NCBI RefSeq assembly: GCF_018998565.1
Contig: NZ_JAHNZO010000015.1
Location: 62,001-126,000 of the forward strand
DNA length: 64,000 nucleotides
Origin: Paenibacillus oleatilyticus
GTDB taxonomy: Bacteria; Bacillota; Bacilli; Paenibacillales; NBRC-103111
Reading direction: 5' to 3'
The notes beneath the pieces are model-generated. The model did not search any database. It saw only the letters and a list, made by a program, of their open reading frames with translations, and was not told the DNA's origin. Every line of letters begins with the position of its first letter. The first letter of the stretch is position 1. The translations under genes were made by a program, and so were the position numbers. This document shows, piece by piece, positions 16,768-27,151 of this stretch.

Positions 16768-18549
16768 TTAAACTACGTATTTTTCGGCTTCGATGACGCG
16801 GGAAGCGATCTCGCGCTTGATCTCGATCGCATTGATCGGGGTTTTGCGGGTCAGTTTTTTCAGGACGGACAACTGGGTGCGCAGCATGTCGCCGGACTCC
16901 ATCGCGGCCAGCGCTTCTTTCGCCCATTCCTCAATCCGCGCGAACGATTCGTGTACGAAGACGGTCGTCATGTCCGTGGCGTTCAGCGCTTTGCCTTCGC
17001 CGCCTGCGGCGATCTGCTTCTTCGTGCGCAGCAGCGCGCTTTCCATGGCGAAGACGGAAATCATGATGTCGGCCAGATGGCTCAAAATTTCCTGTTCCTG
17101 GTCCAGCTTCGTTTGATATTTTTGCACCGCTTGCGCACCGACCATAAGAAATATTTTTTTCGCCATGGTCAACAGATGGTTCTCCTGCTCCAGCGTTCCT
17201 TCGAACGTTTGCCCCGGCACCAGCGACAGCAGCTCGGACTGCAGTCCCATCGCTTTTTGCATCAAAGGCAGCTCCCCTTTCATGGCGCGCTTGATCAGCG
17301 TTCCGGGGATCAGAAGCCGGTTAATCTCGTTCGTACCTTCGAAAATGCGGTTGATGCGGGAATCCCGGTAAATGCGCTCGATCCGGTATTCCTGGGTAAA
17401 CCCGTAGCCGCCGTGAATTTGCACGCCCTCGTCGGCCACGAAATCCAGCGTTTCGGAGCCGAACACTTTGTTGATCGAGCATTCTAGCGCATACTCGGCA
17501 ATCGCTTTGGCCGATTGCTGCCCGACGTTGGCGCTGCCGTGATCGACTTCGCTCAAACCTTCGTCGAACAAGCCCGCGGTCCGGTACACCATGCTTTCCA
17601 GCACGTACGTGCGGATGTTCATGTCGGCCAGCTTGGCTCCAATCAGCGGGAAGGACGAAATTTTGCGTCCGAATTGCGTCCGCTCGTTGGCGTATTTGGC
17701 CGAAAGCTCAATCGCATCCTTGGCGGCTCCGACGCAGCCTGCGGCAAGCTTGAAGCGGCCGATGTTCAGGATGTTGAAGGCGATCAGGTGGCCCTTGCCA
17801 ACCTCCCACAGCAGGTTCTCCACCGGCACCTTCACGTCTTCCAGAATGAGCGGGCACGTGGACGAGCCTTTGATGCCCATTTTCTTCTCTTCCGGTCCGA
17901 TGCTTACGCCTTCCATCGTCCGTTCGACGATGAACGTGCTGAAGTCGGTTCCGTTCACTTTGGCGTACACGATGAATACGTCGGCAAAGCCGGCGTTCGT
18001 AATAAACTGCTTCGTACCATTAAGAATATAATGGGTCCCGTCCTCGGACAAGACCGCCGTCGCTTTTGCGCCCAACGCGTCGGAGCCGGAGGACGGCTCC
18101 GTCAGGCAGTAGGCGGCGACTTTCTCGCCGGTCGAAAGCAGCGGCAAATATTTTTTCTTCTGTGCTTCGGTGCCGAAATACACGATCGGCAGCGTGCCGA
18201 TCCCGACGTGCGCGCCCACGGTCAGCGCGAAAGCGGAAGCCTTGGTCAGCCGCTCGTTGATCAGCGTCGAGCTGACCTTATCAAGGCCGAGCCCGCCGTA
18301 CGCCTCCGGAACGTCCGCGCCTAGCAGGCCGAGCTCCCCGGCCTTGCGCAGCATTTTTACGGACAGCTCGTAATCGAGCTTCTCGATCTCTTCGTCGTGC
18401 GGAGCGATGTCGCCGGCAACGAAGTCCTCCGTCGTCTGCGCGATCATGCGATGCTCTTCCGTAAAGTCCTCCGGGGTCACGACCCGGGTAAAATCGATAT
18501 CTTCGATAATAAAGCTTCCGCCGACCACTTTGCTCATCATTTTGCTCAT
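16768..18549 (-). CDS. fadE: Acyl-CoA dehydrogenase
   Basis: A 593-residue FAD enzyme making trans-2-enoyl-CoA. Residues about 25-400 are the acyl-CoA dehydrogenase core: YCLTEPSSGSDA, the HGGYGFTQEYRIERIYRDSR region and IFEGTNEINR. A C-terminal extension of about 190 residues is typical of the FadE form used by Bacillus. Electrons pass to EtfBA, encoded divergently at 25366-27132. ATG at 18549 follows AAGGAGAG. It sits between the thiolase and the ligase. Confidence 0.95.
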   Translation of the reverse strand: MSKMMSKVVGGSFIIEDIDFTRVVTPEDFTEEHRMIAQTTEDFVAGDIAPHDEEIEKLDYELSVKMLRKAGELGLLGADVPEAYGGLGLDKVSSTLINERLTKASAFALTVGAHVGIGTLPIVYFGTEAQKKKYLPLLSTGEKVAAYCLTEPSSGSDALGAKATAVLSEDGTHYILNGTKQFITNAGFADVFIVYAKVNGTDFSTFIVERTMEGVSIGPEEKKMGIKGSSTCPLILEDVKVPVENLLWEVGKGHLIAFNILNIGRFKLAAGCVGAAKDAIELSAKYANERTQFGRKISSFPLIGAKLADMNIRTYVLESMVYRTAGLFDEGLSEVDHGSANVGQQSAKAIAEYALECSINKVFGSETLDFVADEGVQIHGGYGFTQEYRIERIYRDSRINRIFEGTNEINRLLIPGTLIKRAMKGELPLMQKAMGLQSELLSLVPGQTFEGTLEQENHLLTMAKKIFLMVGAQAVQKYQTKLDQEQEILSHLADIMISVFAMESALLRTKKQIAAGGEGKALNATDMTTVFVHESFARIEEWAKEALAAMESGDMLRTQLSVLKKLTRKTPINAIEIKREIASRVIEAEKYVV

Positions 18550-18584
18550 GTCCGAATCTCTCCTTCGTTTATTTGGATTATCGT

Positions 18585-19769
18585 TTAACCCGCATGAACC
18601 TCAAACACACCGGCCGCGCCCATGCCGCCGCCGATGCACATCGAGACGACACCGATGCCGCCGCCCCGACGGCGCAGCTCGTGAATCAGCGTCGTAGTCA
18701 GCTTCGTGCCCGTGCATCCGAGCGGATGACCGAGCGCGATCGCGCCGCCGTTCACATTGACCTTCTCTTCGTCCAATCCGAGCTCGCGAATGATATGCAC
18801 GCATTGGGACGCGAACGCTTCGTTGATTTCAAACAAATCGACATCGCCGATCGAAAGCCCGGCCATCCGGAGCGCTTTCGGAATCGCCTCCACCGGCCCG
18901 ACACCCATAATATCGGGGTCGACCCCGGCCAATGCGAACGAACGGAATGTCGCAAGCGGCTTCAAGCCGAGCGCTTCCGCGCGCTCCTTGCTCATCACCA
19001 CGGCTGCGGCTGCGCCGTCGCTCATTTGCGACGAGTTGCCCGCCGTCACCGTGCCGTTCAGCTTGAAGGACGGCTTCAGCTTGCCCAGCACCTGGGCCGT
19101 CGTCTCGGCGCGCACGCCTTCGTCCGTATCGAACGCGAACGATTCGCTTTTGACCTTCCCGCTGTCGTCCACCTGCGTCCACTGCGTCTGCACCGGAACG
19201 ATCTCGTCGCGGAATTTCCCGTCGCGGATCGCAGCCGCCGCTTTTTCGTGGGAACGCGCGGAGAACCGGTCCTGGTCCTCACGGGAAATGCCGAACCGCT
19301 CGGCGACATTTTCAGCCGTATGGCCCATGCCGATGTAGACCTCCGGCATTTGCTCCACAATCTTCGGATTCGGCGACAGCTTGAATCCGGTCATCGGCAC
19401 GTGGCTCATGCTCTCGACGCCGCCGGCGACGATCACGTCGGCCGAACCGAGCATAATCCGCTCCGCCGCGAAAGCGATCGATTGCAGGCCGGACGAGCAA
19501 AACCGGTTGATCGTCAATGCCGGCACGGTCACCGGAAAACCGGCATAGAGCGACATGATGCGGGCAAAGTTAAGCCCTTGCTCGCCTTCCGGCATCGCGC
19601 AGCCGATGATGATATCCTCGACATCCTCTTTCTTCAGACCGGGCGCCCGCTCCACGGCGGCTTCGAGCACGGCCTTGCCCAGATCCTCCGCCCGCGTTTG
19701 GGCCAAACGGCCCTTTTTCGCTTTGCCGACCGCGGTGCGGGCAACCGATACGATTACAGCTTCTCTCAT
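18585..19769 (-). CDS. fadA: Acetyl-CoA C-acyltransferase (3-ketoacyl-CoA thiolase)
   Basis: A 394-residue thiolase. Nucleophile Cys91 lies in [23 protein letters not shown] and the second active cysteine in [15 protein letters not shown] are present. It cleaves 3-ketoacyl-CoA to acetyl-CoA and a shortened acyl-CoA. The start at 19769 has GAGAGGTG upstream; a longer frame to 19862 overlaps fadN. Gene order fadN-fadA-fadE matches B. subtilis fadNAE. Confidence 0.96.
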   Translation of the reverse strand: MREAVIVSVARTAVGKAKKGRLAQTRAEDLGKAVLEAAVERAPGLKKEDVEDIIIGCAMPEGEQGLNFARIMSLYAGFPVTVPALTINRFCSSGLQSIAFAAERIMLGSADVIVAGGVESMSHVPMTGFKLSPNPKIVEQMPEVYIGMGHTAENVAERFGISREDQDRFSARSHEKAAAAIRDGKFRDEIVPVQTQWTQVDDSGKVKSESFAFDTDEGVRAETTAQVLGKLKPSFKLNGTVTAGNSSQMSDGAAAAVVMSKERAEALGLKPLATFRSFALAGVDPDIMGVGPVEAIPKALRMAGLSIGDVDLFEINEAFASQCVHIIRELGLDEEKVNVNGGAIALGHPLGCTGTKLTTTLIHELRRRGGGIGVVSMCIGGGMGAAGVFEVHAG

Positions 19770-19792
19770 GGGTTTCACCTCTCCCGGGATTA

Positions 19793-22189
19793 TTAATTGC
19801 GCAGCGCTTTGCCTTTGGACAGCATGTGCTGCATGCGCTGCTGCGTTTTCGGCTCGCCGCACAAGCTCAGGAACGCCTCGCGCTCCAGATCGAGCATGTA
19901 CTGCTCCGTCACCAGCGAGCCTGCGGGCACATCGCCGCCGGCCAGCACGTGCGCCAGCTTATTGGCAATTTTTACATCGTGATCGCTGATATAGCCGCTC
20001 TGCCGCATCGAATAAGCGCCGAGCTGCATCACTGCTTTGCCGTCGGCCCCGGCGACGCGAATTTTCTCTTCGCGAATCGGCTCGTAGCCGGCCTGCACCA
20101 TGCGCAGCACGGACTGCTTCGCCTCGTGAATCAGGTGGTCCTGATTGATGACGATCCGGTCCGTCGGCTTGAACAGCCCCAGCTTGAACGCATCGTGGCC
20201 GCTGGCCGACACCTTCGCCGTGCCGATCGTCTCAAACGACTGGTTCAAGTACGGCTGCAGATCGGCATCCGGATGCGCAGCATGCTGGCTTACGCGAAGC
20301 GCCATCTCCTTGCAGCCGCCCCCGGCCGGAATGAGACCGACGCCGACCTCGACCAAGCCGAAGTACGTCTCCGCCGAAGCGACGATCTGATCCGCCGGCA
20401 TGCACGCTTCCACGCCGCCGCCAAGCGCCATCCGGTGCGGCGCCGCCACAACCGGCTTTTCGAAGCGCTTGACTTTGTACATCGTGTTCTGGAACAGGCG
20501 AATGATGCTGTCGATTTCGTCCCATTCCTCGTCCTGCGCTTCCATGAGCAAAATCATCAGATTCGCGCCCACGCAGAAGTTCCGCCCCTGGTTGGCGATG
20601 ACGAGCCCGTCGTAGTTACTGCGCACTTCGTCCAGGCTTTGCTGGATCATCATCAGGATGTCCGCCCCGATCGCATTGTTCGGCGAATGGAATTCGAGGC
20701 ACGCGACCCCGTCGCCGATATCGATAAGGCTGGCGCCGCTGTTGGATTTCACGACGCGGTTCTGCTCCTTCAGGCTGCGCAGCGAGATGACCTCCGGCGC
20801 CGTTTCCAGCTCCTTATACTGCCCGCCGTGCACATAGAACGTGGCGCCGTCCTGCTTTTTGTAGAACGACGTATTGCCCTGTGCGATCCATTCCTTCACC
20901 CAGCCGGGAACGGTTGTGCCTTCCGCTTCCATCCGCTCGACCGACCGGACCAGTCCGATGGCGTCCCATGTTTCGAACGGCCCGAGCTCCCAGCCGAAGC
21001 CCCATTTCATCGCTTCATCGATTTCACGGATCGAATCGGCAATTTCGCCGAGCTTGGCCGCCGAGTACACAAGCACCTGCTTCAAAATGTTCCACGCCAG
21101 CTCCGAGTAACGGTCGCCCGCTCCGAGCAGCGCCTTCGTTTTCTCCCGCGCGCCCTTCGCCAGCTTCGCCGCTTCCAGCGAGGCGGAGGCTGCTTTTTTC
21201 TGCGGCACATAGTCCATGGTCGAGAAGTTGAGCGACAAAATTTCAGTGCCGTTCGGCCCTTTTTTCTTCAAATAAAAGCCTTGTCCCGACTTCTCGCCGA
21301 GCCAGCCTTTATCCACCATGCCGCGCAGCACGGGCGATTCGGCAAACACGGCCTTCTCGGCTTCGTCCGAGACGTTCTCGTATACGTTATTCGCCACATG
21401 CACGAACGTGTCGAGTCCGACGAGATCGAGCGTGCGGAACGTTGCGCTTTTCGGGCGGCCGAGCGCCGGACCTGTCACAGCATCCACCTCTTCGACGCGA
21501 TACCCCTTCTCCTGCATTTCCTGCAGCGTGACGAGCAGCCCGTACGTGCCGATGCGGTTGGCGATGAAGTTCGGCGTATCTTTAGCCAGGACGACGCCTT
21601 TGCCAAGGCGGTTTTCGCAAAATTGCTTCATGCCGCTGACGATCGCCGGGTCGGTATGCTCGCCCGGAATCACCTCGAGCAGCTTCATATAACGCGGAGG
21701 ATTGAAAAAGTGCGTGCCGAGAAAATGGCGCTTGAACGCTTCGCCGCAATCGGCGGACATGGCATTGATCGAAATGCCGGACGTATTCGAGCTGACGACG
21801 GTGCCTTCTTTCCAGTGCGCTTCAATCTTGCTTAGAAGCTGCTTCTTGGCGTCCAAATTTTCGACGATCACTTCAATGACCCAGTCGACGTCCGCGATTT
21901 GCGCCAAATGATCCTCCAGATTGCCCGGCGTGATGCGCCCCGCGAAAGTATCGTCGTACAGCGGCGCAGGCTTCGTCTTTTTCAGCTTGGCTATCGCTTG
22001 AACAGCCAATCGGCTGCGCACGGCCGGATGCTCCAGCGTGAGCCCTTTGGCCGCTTCCTCTTCCGTCAGCTGCTTCGGAACGATGTCGAGCAACAGGCAG
22101 GGAATTCCAGCGTTCGCCAGATGGGCGGCAATGCCGGAGCCCATGACACCCGACCCGATGACGGCTGCTTTGCGTATCGATCTCATCAT
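19793..22189 (-). CDS. fadN: 3-hydroxyacyl-CoA dehydrogenase / enoyl-CoA hydratase, FadN type
   Basis: A 798-residue bifunctional enzyme with the dehydrogenase first. The NAD site is [25 protein letters not shown] at residues 8-28, followed by the [15 protein letters not shown] catalytic region. The second half has an enoyl-CoA hydratase fold ([29 protein letters not shown]). I chose 22189 because GGGAGG lies upstream; the frame continues to 22384 without a better site. It supplies the two middle steps of beta-oxidation. Confidence 0.95.
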   Translation of the reverse strand: MMRSIRKAAVIGSGVMGSGIAAHLANAGIPCLLLDIVPKQLTEEEAAKGLTLEHPAVRSRLAVQAIAKLKKTKPAPLYDDTFAGRITPGNLEDHLAQIADVDWVIEVIVENLDAKKQLLSKIEAHWKEGTVVSSNTSGISINAMSADCGEAFKRHFLGTHFFNPPRYMKLLEVIPGEHTDPAIVSGMKQFCENRLGKGVVLAKDTPNFIANRIGTYGLLVTLQEMQEKGYRVEEVDAVTGPALGRPKSATFRTLDLVGLDTFVHVANNVYENVSDEAEKAVFAESPVLRGMVDKGWLGEKSGQGFYLKKKGPNGTEILSLNFSTMDYVPQKKAASASLEAAKLAKGAREKTKALLGAGDRYSELAWNILKQVLVYSAAKLGEIADSIREIDEAMKWGFGWELGPFETWDAIGLVRSVERMEAEGTTVPGWVKEWIAQGNTSFYKKQDGATFYVHGGQYKELETAPEVISLRSLKEQNRVVKSNSGASLIDIGDGVACLEFHSPNNAIGADILMMIQQSLDEVRSNYDGLVIANQGRNFCVGANLMILLMEAQDEEWDEIDSIIRLFQNTMYKVKRFEKPVVAAPHRMALGGGVEACMPADQIVASAETYFGLVEVGVGLIPAGGGCKEMALRVSQHAAHPDADLQPYLNQSFETIGTAKVSASGHDAFKLGLFKPTDRIVINQDHLIHEAKQSVLRMVQAGYEPIREEKIRVAGADGKAVMQLGAYSMRQSGYISDHDVKIANKLAHVLAGGDVPAGSLVTEQYMLDLEREAFLSLCGEPKTQQRMQHMLSKGKALRN

Positions 22190-22358
22190 GATATTGCTTA
22201 CCTCCCAATACGTTTTTGATATAGATTGCTTAACCAAACGTGTGAGTAAAAAACATTCGGCGGCGTCTTGCAGCCGGGCAGGCGAATCACATTGCGTAAT
22301 TGTCGGCGCCCGCCGTCCCCGCCAAGCATTCGCCTCACATGGACGGCAGGGGCCGGTC

Positions 22359-24542
22359 TTACGATCCGCCCACACCGATTGCATCGTTCGCCGGTTGTAT
22401 ATGGGATTCGCCGAATACGGATTGCTCCAGTATTTCGGCGATATCTCTCGCCTTGACGCGGTCTTCCGCTTCCTTCATCTTCGTGCCGTCCTCCATCATC
22501 GTCAGACAGTACGGACACGCGCTGCTGATGACCGTCGGGTTCGTTTCGAGCGCCTGCTCGGTCCGCGCCAGATTGACGCGCTTGCCCGACGTTTCCTCCA
22601 TCCACATCATGCCGCCGCCCGCTCCGCAGCACATCCCGTTCTCACGGGTGCGCTCCATCTCGACGAGCTCGACGCCGGGGATCGCGCGCAGCACGTTGCG
22701 GGGCTGCTCGTAAACGTTGTTATAGCGGCCCAGATAACACGAATCGTGATACGTGATCCGCTCGTTCACCGCATGGCGCGGCGTCAGCTTGCCCGACCGG
22801 ATGAGCCGGTCCAGCAGCTCCGTATGGTGAAGCACCTCCACGCCCTCCAGCCCGAAGTCCGGGTACTCGTTTTTGAGCGTGTTGTACGTATGCGGACAAG
22901 CGGTAACGATTTTTTTGACGCTATATTTCTCGAAAACGGCGATATTTTCCGCGCACAATTGCTGGAACAGCATCTCGTTGCCAAGCCTGCGCGGCGTGTC
23001 GCCGGAATTTTTCTCCTCGTTGCCGAGAATCGCGAAGCTGACACCGGCCTCGTGAAGCAGCCGGACAAACGCCCGCGATACTTTGCGGCTGCGCAGATCG
23101 TAGGAGCCCATCGAGCCGACGAAGAACAAGTACTCGAAATCCGGATTTTCCTTGACCGTCGGCACCGCGATGCCGTCGATCTCGCCGGTCCACTTCACCC
23201 GGTCGCTGCGGCTGAGTCCCCACGGGTTGCCCTGCCGCTCGATATTTTGCATCGCGCGCTGGCCCTCGTGCGGCATGCTGCCCTGCATCAGGACGAGATG
23301 CCGGCGCAGATCGATAATTTTGTCCACGTGCTCGTTGCCGACCGGACATTGGTCTTCACAGTTGCGGCACGTCGTACAGGACCAGATCTCGTCCTCCGTC
23401 ATCACATCGCCGATCAGTTCGGCTTCCTCCGCCGGCTTCTCCCGCACCTTCCAAGCGTTCTGCTGCCATGCCAGCGTCGGACGAATGTCGGTGATCCCTT
23501 CGCTCTCCCACCGGACGCCCGGCTCGGCCGCCGCCTCCATCGAATGGGTGCCCGCAGCGGAGAACGCATATTCCGGCACCCATGGGGACTTGGACGTCAC
23601 CGCGGTGCCTTTTTCCGTCAGATGGTCGCGCAGCTTGACGATCAGGTGCATCGGCGACAGCGTCTTGCCGGTGTTCGAGGCCGGGCATACACTCGTACAG
23701 CGCCCGCACTCGACGCAGGCATAGAAATCGAGCATCTGCTTTTGCGTAAAATCCTCGATCTTGCCGACGCCGAACGATTCGGCTTCCTCGTCTTCCAGAT
23801 CCAGCTTTTTCAACCGCCCGACCGGCTCCTTGCGGCGGAACCATATATTGATAGGAGCGGTCAAAATATGAAAATGCTTTGATTGCGGCACGTACACGAG
23901 AAATGCCAGCAGGATCAGCAGGTGGAGCCACCAGCATACATAGAACAGCACGGCCGCCGTCTGGCCGGAGATGCCTTCGAACGCCGCCGCAATCGCGGAG
24001 GAGATCGGAGCGTAGGCTGCGCTTGTATGCGAGCCAAGCCATAGCCGCTCGAAGGCGAGCGACAGCAGCACGGACAGCATCAAGCCAAAAATAAAGAAGA
24101 CGACGATGCTCGGCTTCCAGCCCTTTTTCAGGCGGGGCAGGTTCTCCACATAGCGCCGGTAGACCGCATACCCCATCGCCACGAGGATCGAGAATACCGT
24201 AATTTCCTGCAGCAGACCGAAGACGGCGTACCCGGGGAACGATACGCTTGCCCCTCCACGCAGCCCCTTTACGATCAGATCCAGAGCGCCGAACTGCAGG
24301 ATGATGAAGCCGTAAAAAATAACGACGTGCATGATTCCGCTTTTTTTGTCCTTCAGCAGCTTCTTCTGGCCGAAGATCTCGGCCATAAACTCGCCCAGCC
24401 GCTCCTTGCCCTGCTGCCGGAAATCCACGGGCTGTCCGAGCTTCATGTACGCGTAGCGGTGAGACACGGCTTTCCAAAACAGGCGGATTGCGTATGCTGT
24501 TACAGCAAGAAAGGCGAGCAGATTCACGATGAGCCACATCAT
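22359..24542 (-). CDS. fadF: Membrane-bound iron-sulfur oxidoreductase, likely ETF:menaquinone reductase
   Basis: A 727-residue protein with about five N-terminal membrane helices of the nitrate-reductase gamma type (to about residue 235). Two 4Fe-4S motifs follow (CVECGRCTSVCP near 276 and CTTCRNCEDQCP near 395). Two CCG domains end the protein (TACPHTYNTL and CCGAGGGMMW). The same architecture is found in B. subtilis FadF and mycobacterial EtfD, which take electrons from ETF to menaquinone. It is the first gene of the leftward fatty-acid run and faces fadR-etfBA, which fits this role. Symbol by homology. Confidence 0.9.
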   Translation of the reverse strand: MMWLIVNLLAFLAVTAYAIRLFWKAVSHRYAYMKLGQPVDFRQQGKERLGEFMAEIFGQKKLLKDKKSGIMHVVIFYGFIILQFGALDLIVKGLRGGASVSFPGYAVFGLLQEITVFSILVAMGYAVYRRYVENLPRLKKGWKPSIVVFFIFGLMLSVLLSLAFERLWLGSHTSAAYAPISSAIAAAFEGISGQTAAVLFYVCWWLHLLILLAFLVYVPQSKHFHILTAPINIWFRRKEPVGRLKKLDLEDEEAESFGVGKIEDFTQKQMLDFYACVECGRCTSVCPASNTGKTLSPMHLIVKLRDHLTEKGTAVTSKSPWVPEYAFSAAGTHSMEAAAEPGVRWESEGITDIRPTLAWQQNAWKVREKPAEEAELIGDVMTEDEIWSCTTCRNCEDQCPVGNEHVDKIIDLRRHLVLMQGSMPHEGQRAMQNIERQGNPWGLSRSDRVKWTGEIDGIAVPTVKENPDFEYLFFVGSMGSYDLRSRKVSRAFVRLLHEAGVSFAILGNEEKNSGDTPRRLGNEMLFQQLCAENIAVFEKYSVKKIVTACPHTYNTLKNEYPDFGLEGVEVLHHTELLDRLIRSGKLTPRHAVNERITYHDSCYLGRYNNVYEQPRNVLRAIPGVELVEMERTRENGMCCGAGGGMMWMEETSGKRVNLARTEQALETNPTVISSACPYCLTMMEDGTKMKEAEDRVKARDIAEILEQSVFGESHIQPANDAIGVGGS

Positions 24543-24683
24543 TTGTTACATCCATCCTTTCCGTCCGATTAGGTCCAAGCTGTGGCAGGCTTGTTTGAAA
24601 GCGATAACATTAGGCCCCCATAAAAATCTTATGAGCAAAACACATTGACAAGTAGCAGCGTTTCCCATAAGATGAAATTGAAA

Positions 24684-24701
24684 TGAATGAATGCTCATTC
24701 A
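24684..24701. promoter_or_regulatory. FadR operator
   Basis: TGAATGAATGCTCATTCA is nearly a perfect dyad and agrees closely with the Bacillus FadR box (TGAATGAnTAnTCATTCA). It lies between the divergent fadF-like operon and fadR-etfB-etfA, so one site can control both. A further half site, TGACTGAATAA, follows at about 24708. Confidence 0.9.
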
Positions 24702-24735
24702 GTTTCTGACTGAATAATAACATGGTGGTGATTGG

Positions 24736-25320
24736 ATGGCAAGCAAAAAAATGGAGAAGTACAATTTGATACTGGATGCGGCGCTGAAAGTCATCGCCGA
24801 AAACGGCTATCACAACGCGCAGGTTTCCCGGATTGCCAAGGAAGCCGGCGTAGCAGACGGAACGATCTATTTATATTTTAAAAACAAGGAAGACATTCTT
24901 ATTTCTCTCTTCCAAAAAAAATTGGGCGACCTGGTCGGTCAATTTCACAGCAGCATCAACGAGACGGACTCCGCAGACGAAGCGCTTCGCAAAATTTGCG
25001 AGATCCACTACACGATGCTGGAGAAAAACGTCGATCTGGCGTTTGTCACCCAAATCGAGCTGCGCCAAAGCTCGCTGGAGCTGCGCAAGGAAATCGGCCT
25101 TGTCGTCAAGACGTATATCGAGCTGATCGAAAAGGTGCTGCGCCAAGGGATTGAAGAAGGCATCTTCCGGGCCAACCTGGATGTCAAGCTGACGCGCCTG
25201 CTCGTGTTCGGCTCCATGGACGAGGTAGTCACTTCATGGTTGATCGCCGGCCGCAAATATTCGCTCGCGGCGCAGGTCGAAAAAACCGTAGAGTTTTTCA
25301 TACAAGGGTTGAAGGCTTAA
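24736..25320 (+). CDS. fadR: TetR-family fatty-acid degradation repressor
   Basis: A 194-residue TetR-family regulator. The helix-turn-helix covers residues about 8-50, ending in GVADGTIYLYFKNKEDILIS. The C-terminal domain binds ligand; in Bacillus FadR the inducer is long-chain acyl-CoA. Both its position, next to a matching operator and two divergent fatty-acid operons, and its sequence support the symbol. It probably represses itself, etfBA and the fadF-to-SCP2 operon. Confidence 0.94.
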   Translation: MASKKMEKYNLILDAALKVIAENGYHNAQVSRIAKEAGVADGTIYLYFKNKEDILISLFQKKLGDLVGQFHSSINETDSADEALRKICEIHYTMLEKNVDLAFVTQIELRQSSLELRKEIGLVVKTYIELIEKVLRQGIEEGIFRANLDVKLTRLLVFGSMDEVVTSWLIAGRKYSLAAQVEKTVEFFIQGLKA

Positions 25321-25365
25321 TACGTTATTATTGTCTTTATTTTGTATGGGAGGAGCATTGGACTT

Positions 25366-26133
25366 ATGAACATTTATGTACTGATGAAGCAAACGTTCGA
25401 TACGGAGGAGAAAATCGTCATCCGTGACGGCGAGGTATCCGAGGACGGGGCGAAATTCGTCATCAATCCGTACGACGAATATGCCGTAGAGGAAGCGATC
25501 CGGTTGAAGGAAGAGCATGGCGGGAGCATTGTCGTCGTCTCGATCGGCCCGGAGCGCTGCGCCGAAGCGCTGCGGACCGCGCTGGCAATGGGCGCGGACG
25601 AAGCCGTGCTGATCTCGGACGAGCGAATCTCCGGCGACGAGTACGCCGTATCCAAGGTGCTTGCCGCTTACCTCGGGAAGCAATCGTACGATCTTGTGCT
25701 CGGCGGCAATTTCTCCGTCGATCACGGCGCAGGACAGGTCGCGATCCGTGTCGCCCACCTGCTGAACATCCCGCACGTATCGTCCATCGTGAAGCTGGAG
25801 CTGAGCGGGGGCCGGGCGACGGCGCAGCGCGACGCCGAAGGGGACACCGAGACGCTGGAGGTCGCGCTGCCGGCCCTGTTCACGGCGCAGCAAGGCTTGA
25901 ACGAGCCCCGCTATCCTTCCTTGCCCGGCATCATGAAAGCGAAGAAAAAGCCGTTCCAGCAGCTGACGCTGGATGACTTGGGCTTAACCGAAGCGGATAT
26001 CGCCCCGAAGACGGCGCGCGACACCCTCTCGCTCCCGCCGGAGCGCAAAGCGGGACAAGTGCTGCAGGGCGATCCGCAGCAGCAAGTCGCGCAGCTCGTT
26101 CACCTGCTTCGTACGGAAGCCAAAGCGCTTTAA
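25366..26133 (+). CDS. etfB: Electron transfer flavoprotein beta subunit
   Basis: A 255-residue ETF beta subunit: starts MNIYVLMKQTFDTEEKI, with NPYDEYAVEEAIRLKE and the AMP-binding VLGGNFSVDHGAGQVAIRVA region. With EtfA it accepts electrons from acyl-CoA dehydrogenase and hands them to the membrane reductase at 22359-24542. Start at 25366 is supported by GGGAGGAG; a frame from 25342 is less likely. Confidence 0.95.
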   Translation: MNIYVLMKQTFDTEEKIVIRDGEVSEDGAKFVINPYDEYAVEEAIRLKEEHGGSIVVVSIGPERCAEALRTALAMGADEAVLISDERISGDEYAVSKVLAAYLGKQSYDLVLGGNFSVDHGAGQVAIRVAHLLNIPHVSSIVKLELSGGRATAQRDAEGDTETLEVALPALFTAQQGLNEPRYPSLPGIMKAKKKPFQQLTLDDLGLTEADIAPKTARDTLSLPPERKAGQVLQGDPQQQVAQLVHLLRTEAKAL

Positions 26134-26154
26134 TGCCAAAGGGAGGGAATCGAT

Positions 26155-27132
26155 ATGAGCAAAACCTATGTGATCTTTGCGGAAATCCGGGGCGGCAAGC
26201 TCCGTCAAGTTACGTTCGAAACCATTCAAGCGGCCCGGCTGGCCAAAGACGACGGCGACCGGATCGTGGCGGCGCTTCTCGGCCACGGACTGTCCGCGTT
26301 TGCCCAAGAGCTGTCCGGCTACGGCGTCGATCAAGTCGTATCCGTCGACCATGCGGAGCTCGCTCACTATAATCCGGAGACGTATTTCTCCGCATTGGCG
26401 GGCATTCTCGACACGGCGAATCCGCACGCCGTTCTGTTCGGCCACACCGCCATCGGCCGCGACTTGGCGCCCAAGATCGCCGCGCACCTGCAAGTGGGGC
26501 AAGTTTCCGACGTCATCGCGCTGGAGAAAACGGGCGACGGCCTTTCCTTCACGCGTCCGCTCTACGCGGGCAAAGCGTTCGAGAAGAAGCGGTTTACCGA
26601 AGGCCCGATGGTCATCACGATCCGGCCGAATAACGTGCCTGCCGCAGAGAAGGCCTCCGGTTCGCAAGCGGAAATGGCCTCTACTCCCTTCTCCCCCGCT
26701 GCCGACCTGCGTTCCGTCGTGAAGGACGTGGTGCACAAAGCGTCGGGCAAGGTCGATCTGACGGAAGCAAAAATCGTTATATCCGGCGGACGGGGCGTGA
26801 AGAGCGCCGACGGGTTCCGCACGCTTGAGCCGCTGGCCGAAGCGTTGAACGCCGCCGTCGGCGCCTCCCGCGGCGCTTGCGACGCAGGCTACTGCGACTA
26901 CGCGCTGCAGATCGGACAGACCGGCAAAGTCGTGACGCCGGAGGTCTATATCGCCTGCGGCATCAGCGGCGCCATTCAGCACTTGGCCGGGATGAGCCAG
27001 TCGCGCGTCATTATCGCGATCAATAAAGACCCGGAAGCGCCGATCTTCAAAATCGCTGATTACGGCATCGTCGGCGATCTGTTCGAGATCGTCCCGCTGC
27101 TCACCCAAGAGTTCAAGAAAGTGCTGGCTTAA
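26155..27132 (+). CDS. etfA: Electron transfer flavoprotein alpha subunit
   Basis: A 325-residue ETF alpha subunit. The C-terminal FAD domain has SGGRGVKSADGF, QIGQTGKVVTPEVYIACGIS and AINKDPEAPIFKIADYGIVG, all family hallmarks. GGGAGGG precedes the ATG; 21 bases separate it from etfB. It ends fadR-etfB-etfA and is followed directly by the long inverted repeat. Confidence 0.96.
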   Translation: MSKTYVIFAEIRGGKLRQVTFETIQAARLAKDDGDRIVAALLGHGLSAFAQELSGYGVDQVVSVDHAELAHYNPETYFSALAGILDTANPHAVLFGHTAIGRDLAPKIAAHLQVGQVSDVIALEKTGDGLSFTRPLYAGKAFEKKRFTEGPMVITIRPNNVPAAEKASGSQAEMASTPFSPAADLRSVVKDVVHKASGKVDLTEAKIVISGGRGVKSADGFRTLEPLAEALNAAVGASRGACDAGYCDYALQIGQTGKVVTPEVYIACGISGAIQHLAGMSQSRVIIAINKDPEAPIFKIADYGIVGDLFEIVPLLTQEFKKVLA

Positions 27133-27151
27133 AGACCTATATCACTACAAA

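Noticed and set aside
19826..21835. A 669-codon open frame on the plus strand, antisense to fadN
   Set aside because: It mirrors fadN codon by codon, has no ribosome binding site or known fold, and fadN is unmistakable. Long antisense frames are common in GC-rich genes of this codon use. The same applies to the long frames at 22038-23882, 35060-36922 and 39408-41600.
22190..22358. A second FadR box before fadN
   Set aside because: Only a weak GAATG/ACTCA pair was seen, with the wrong spacing and several mismatches to the box at 24684.
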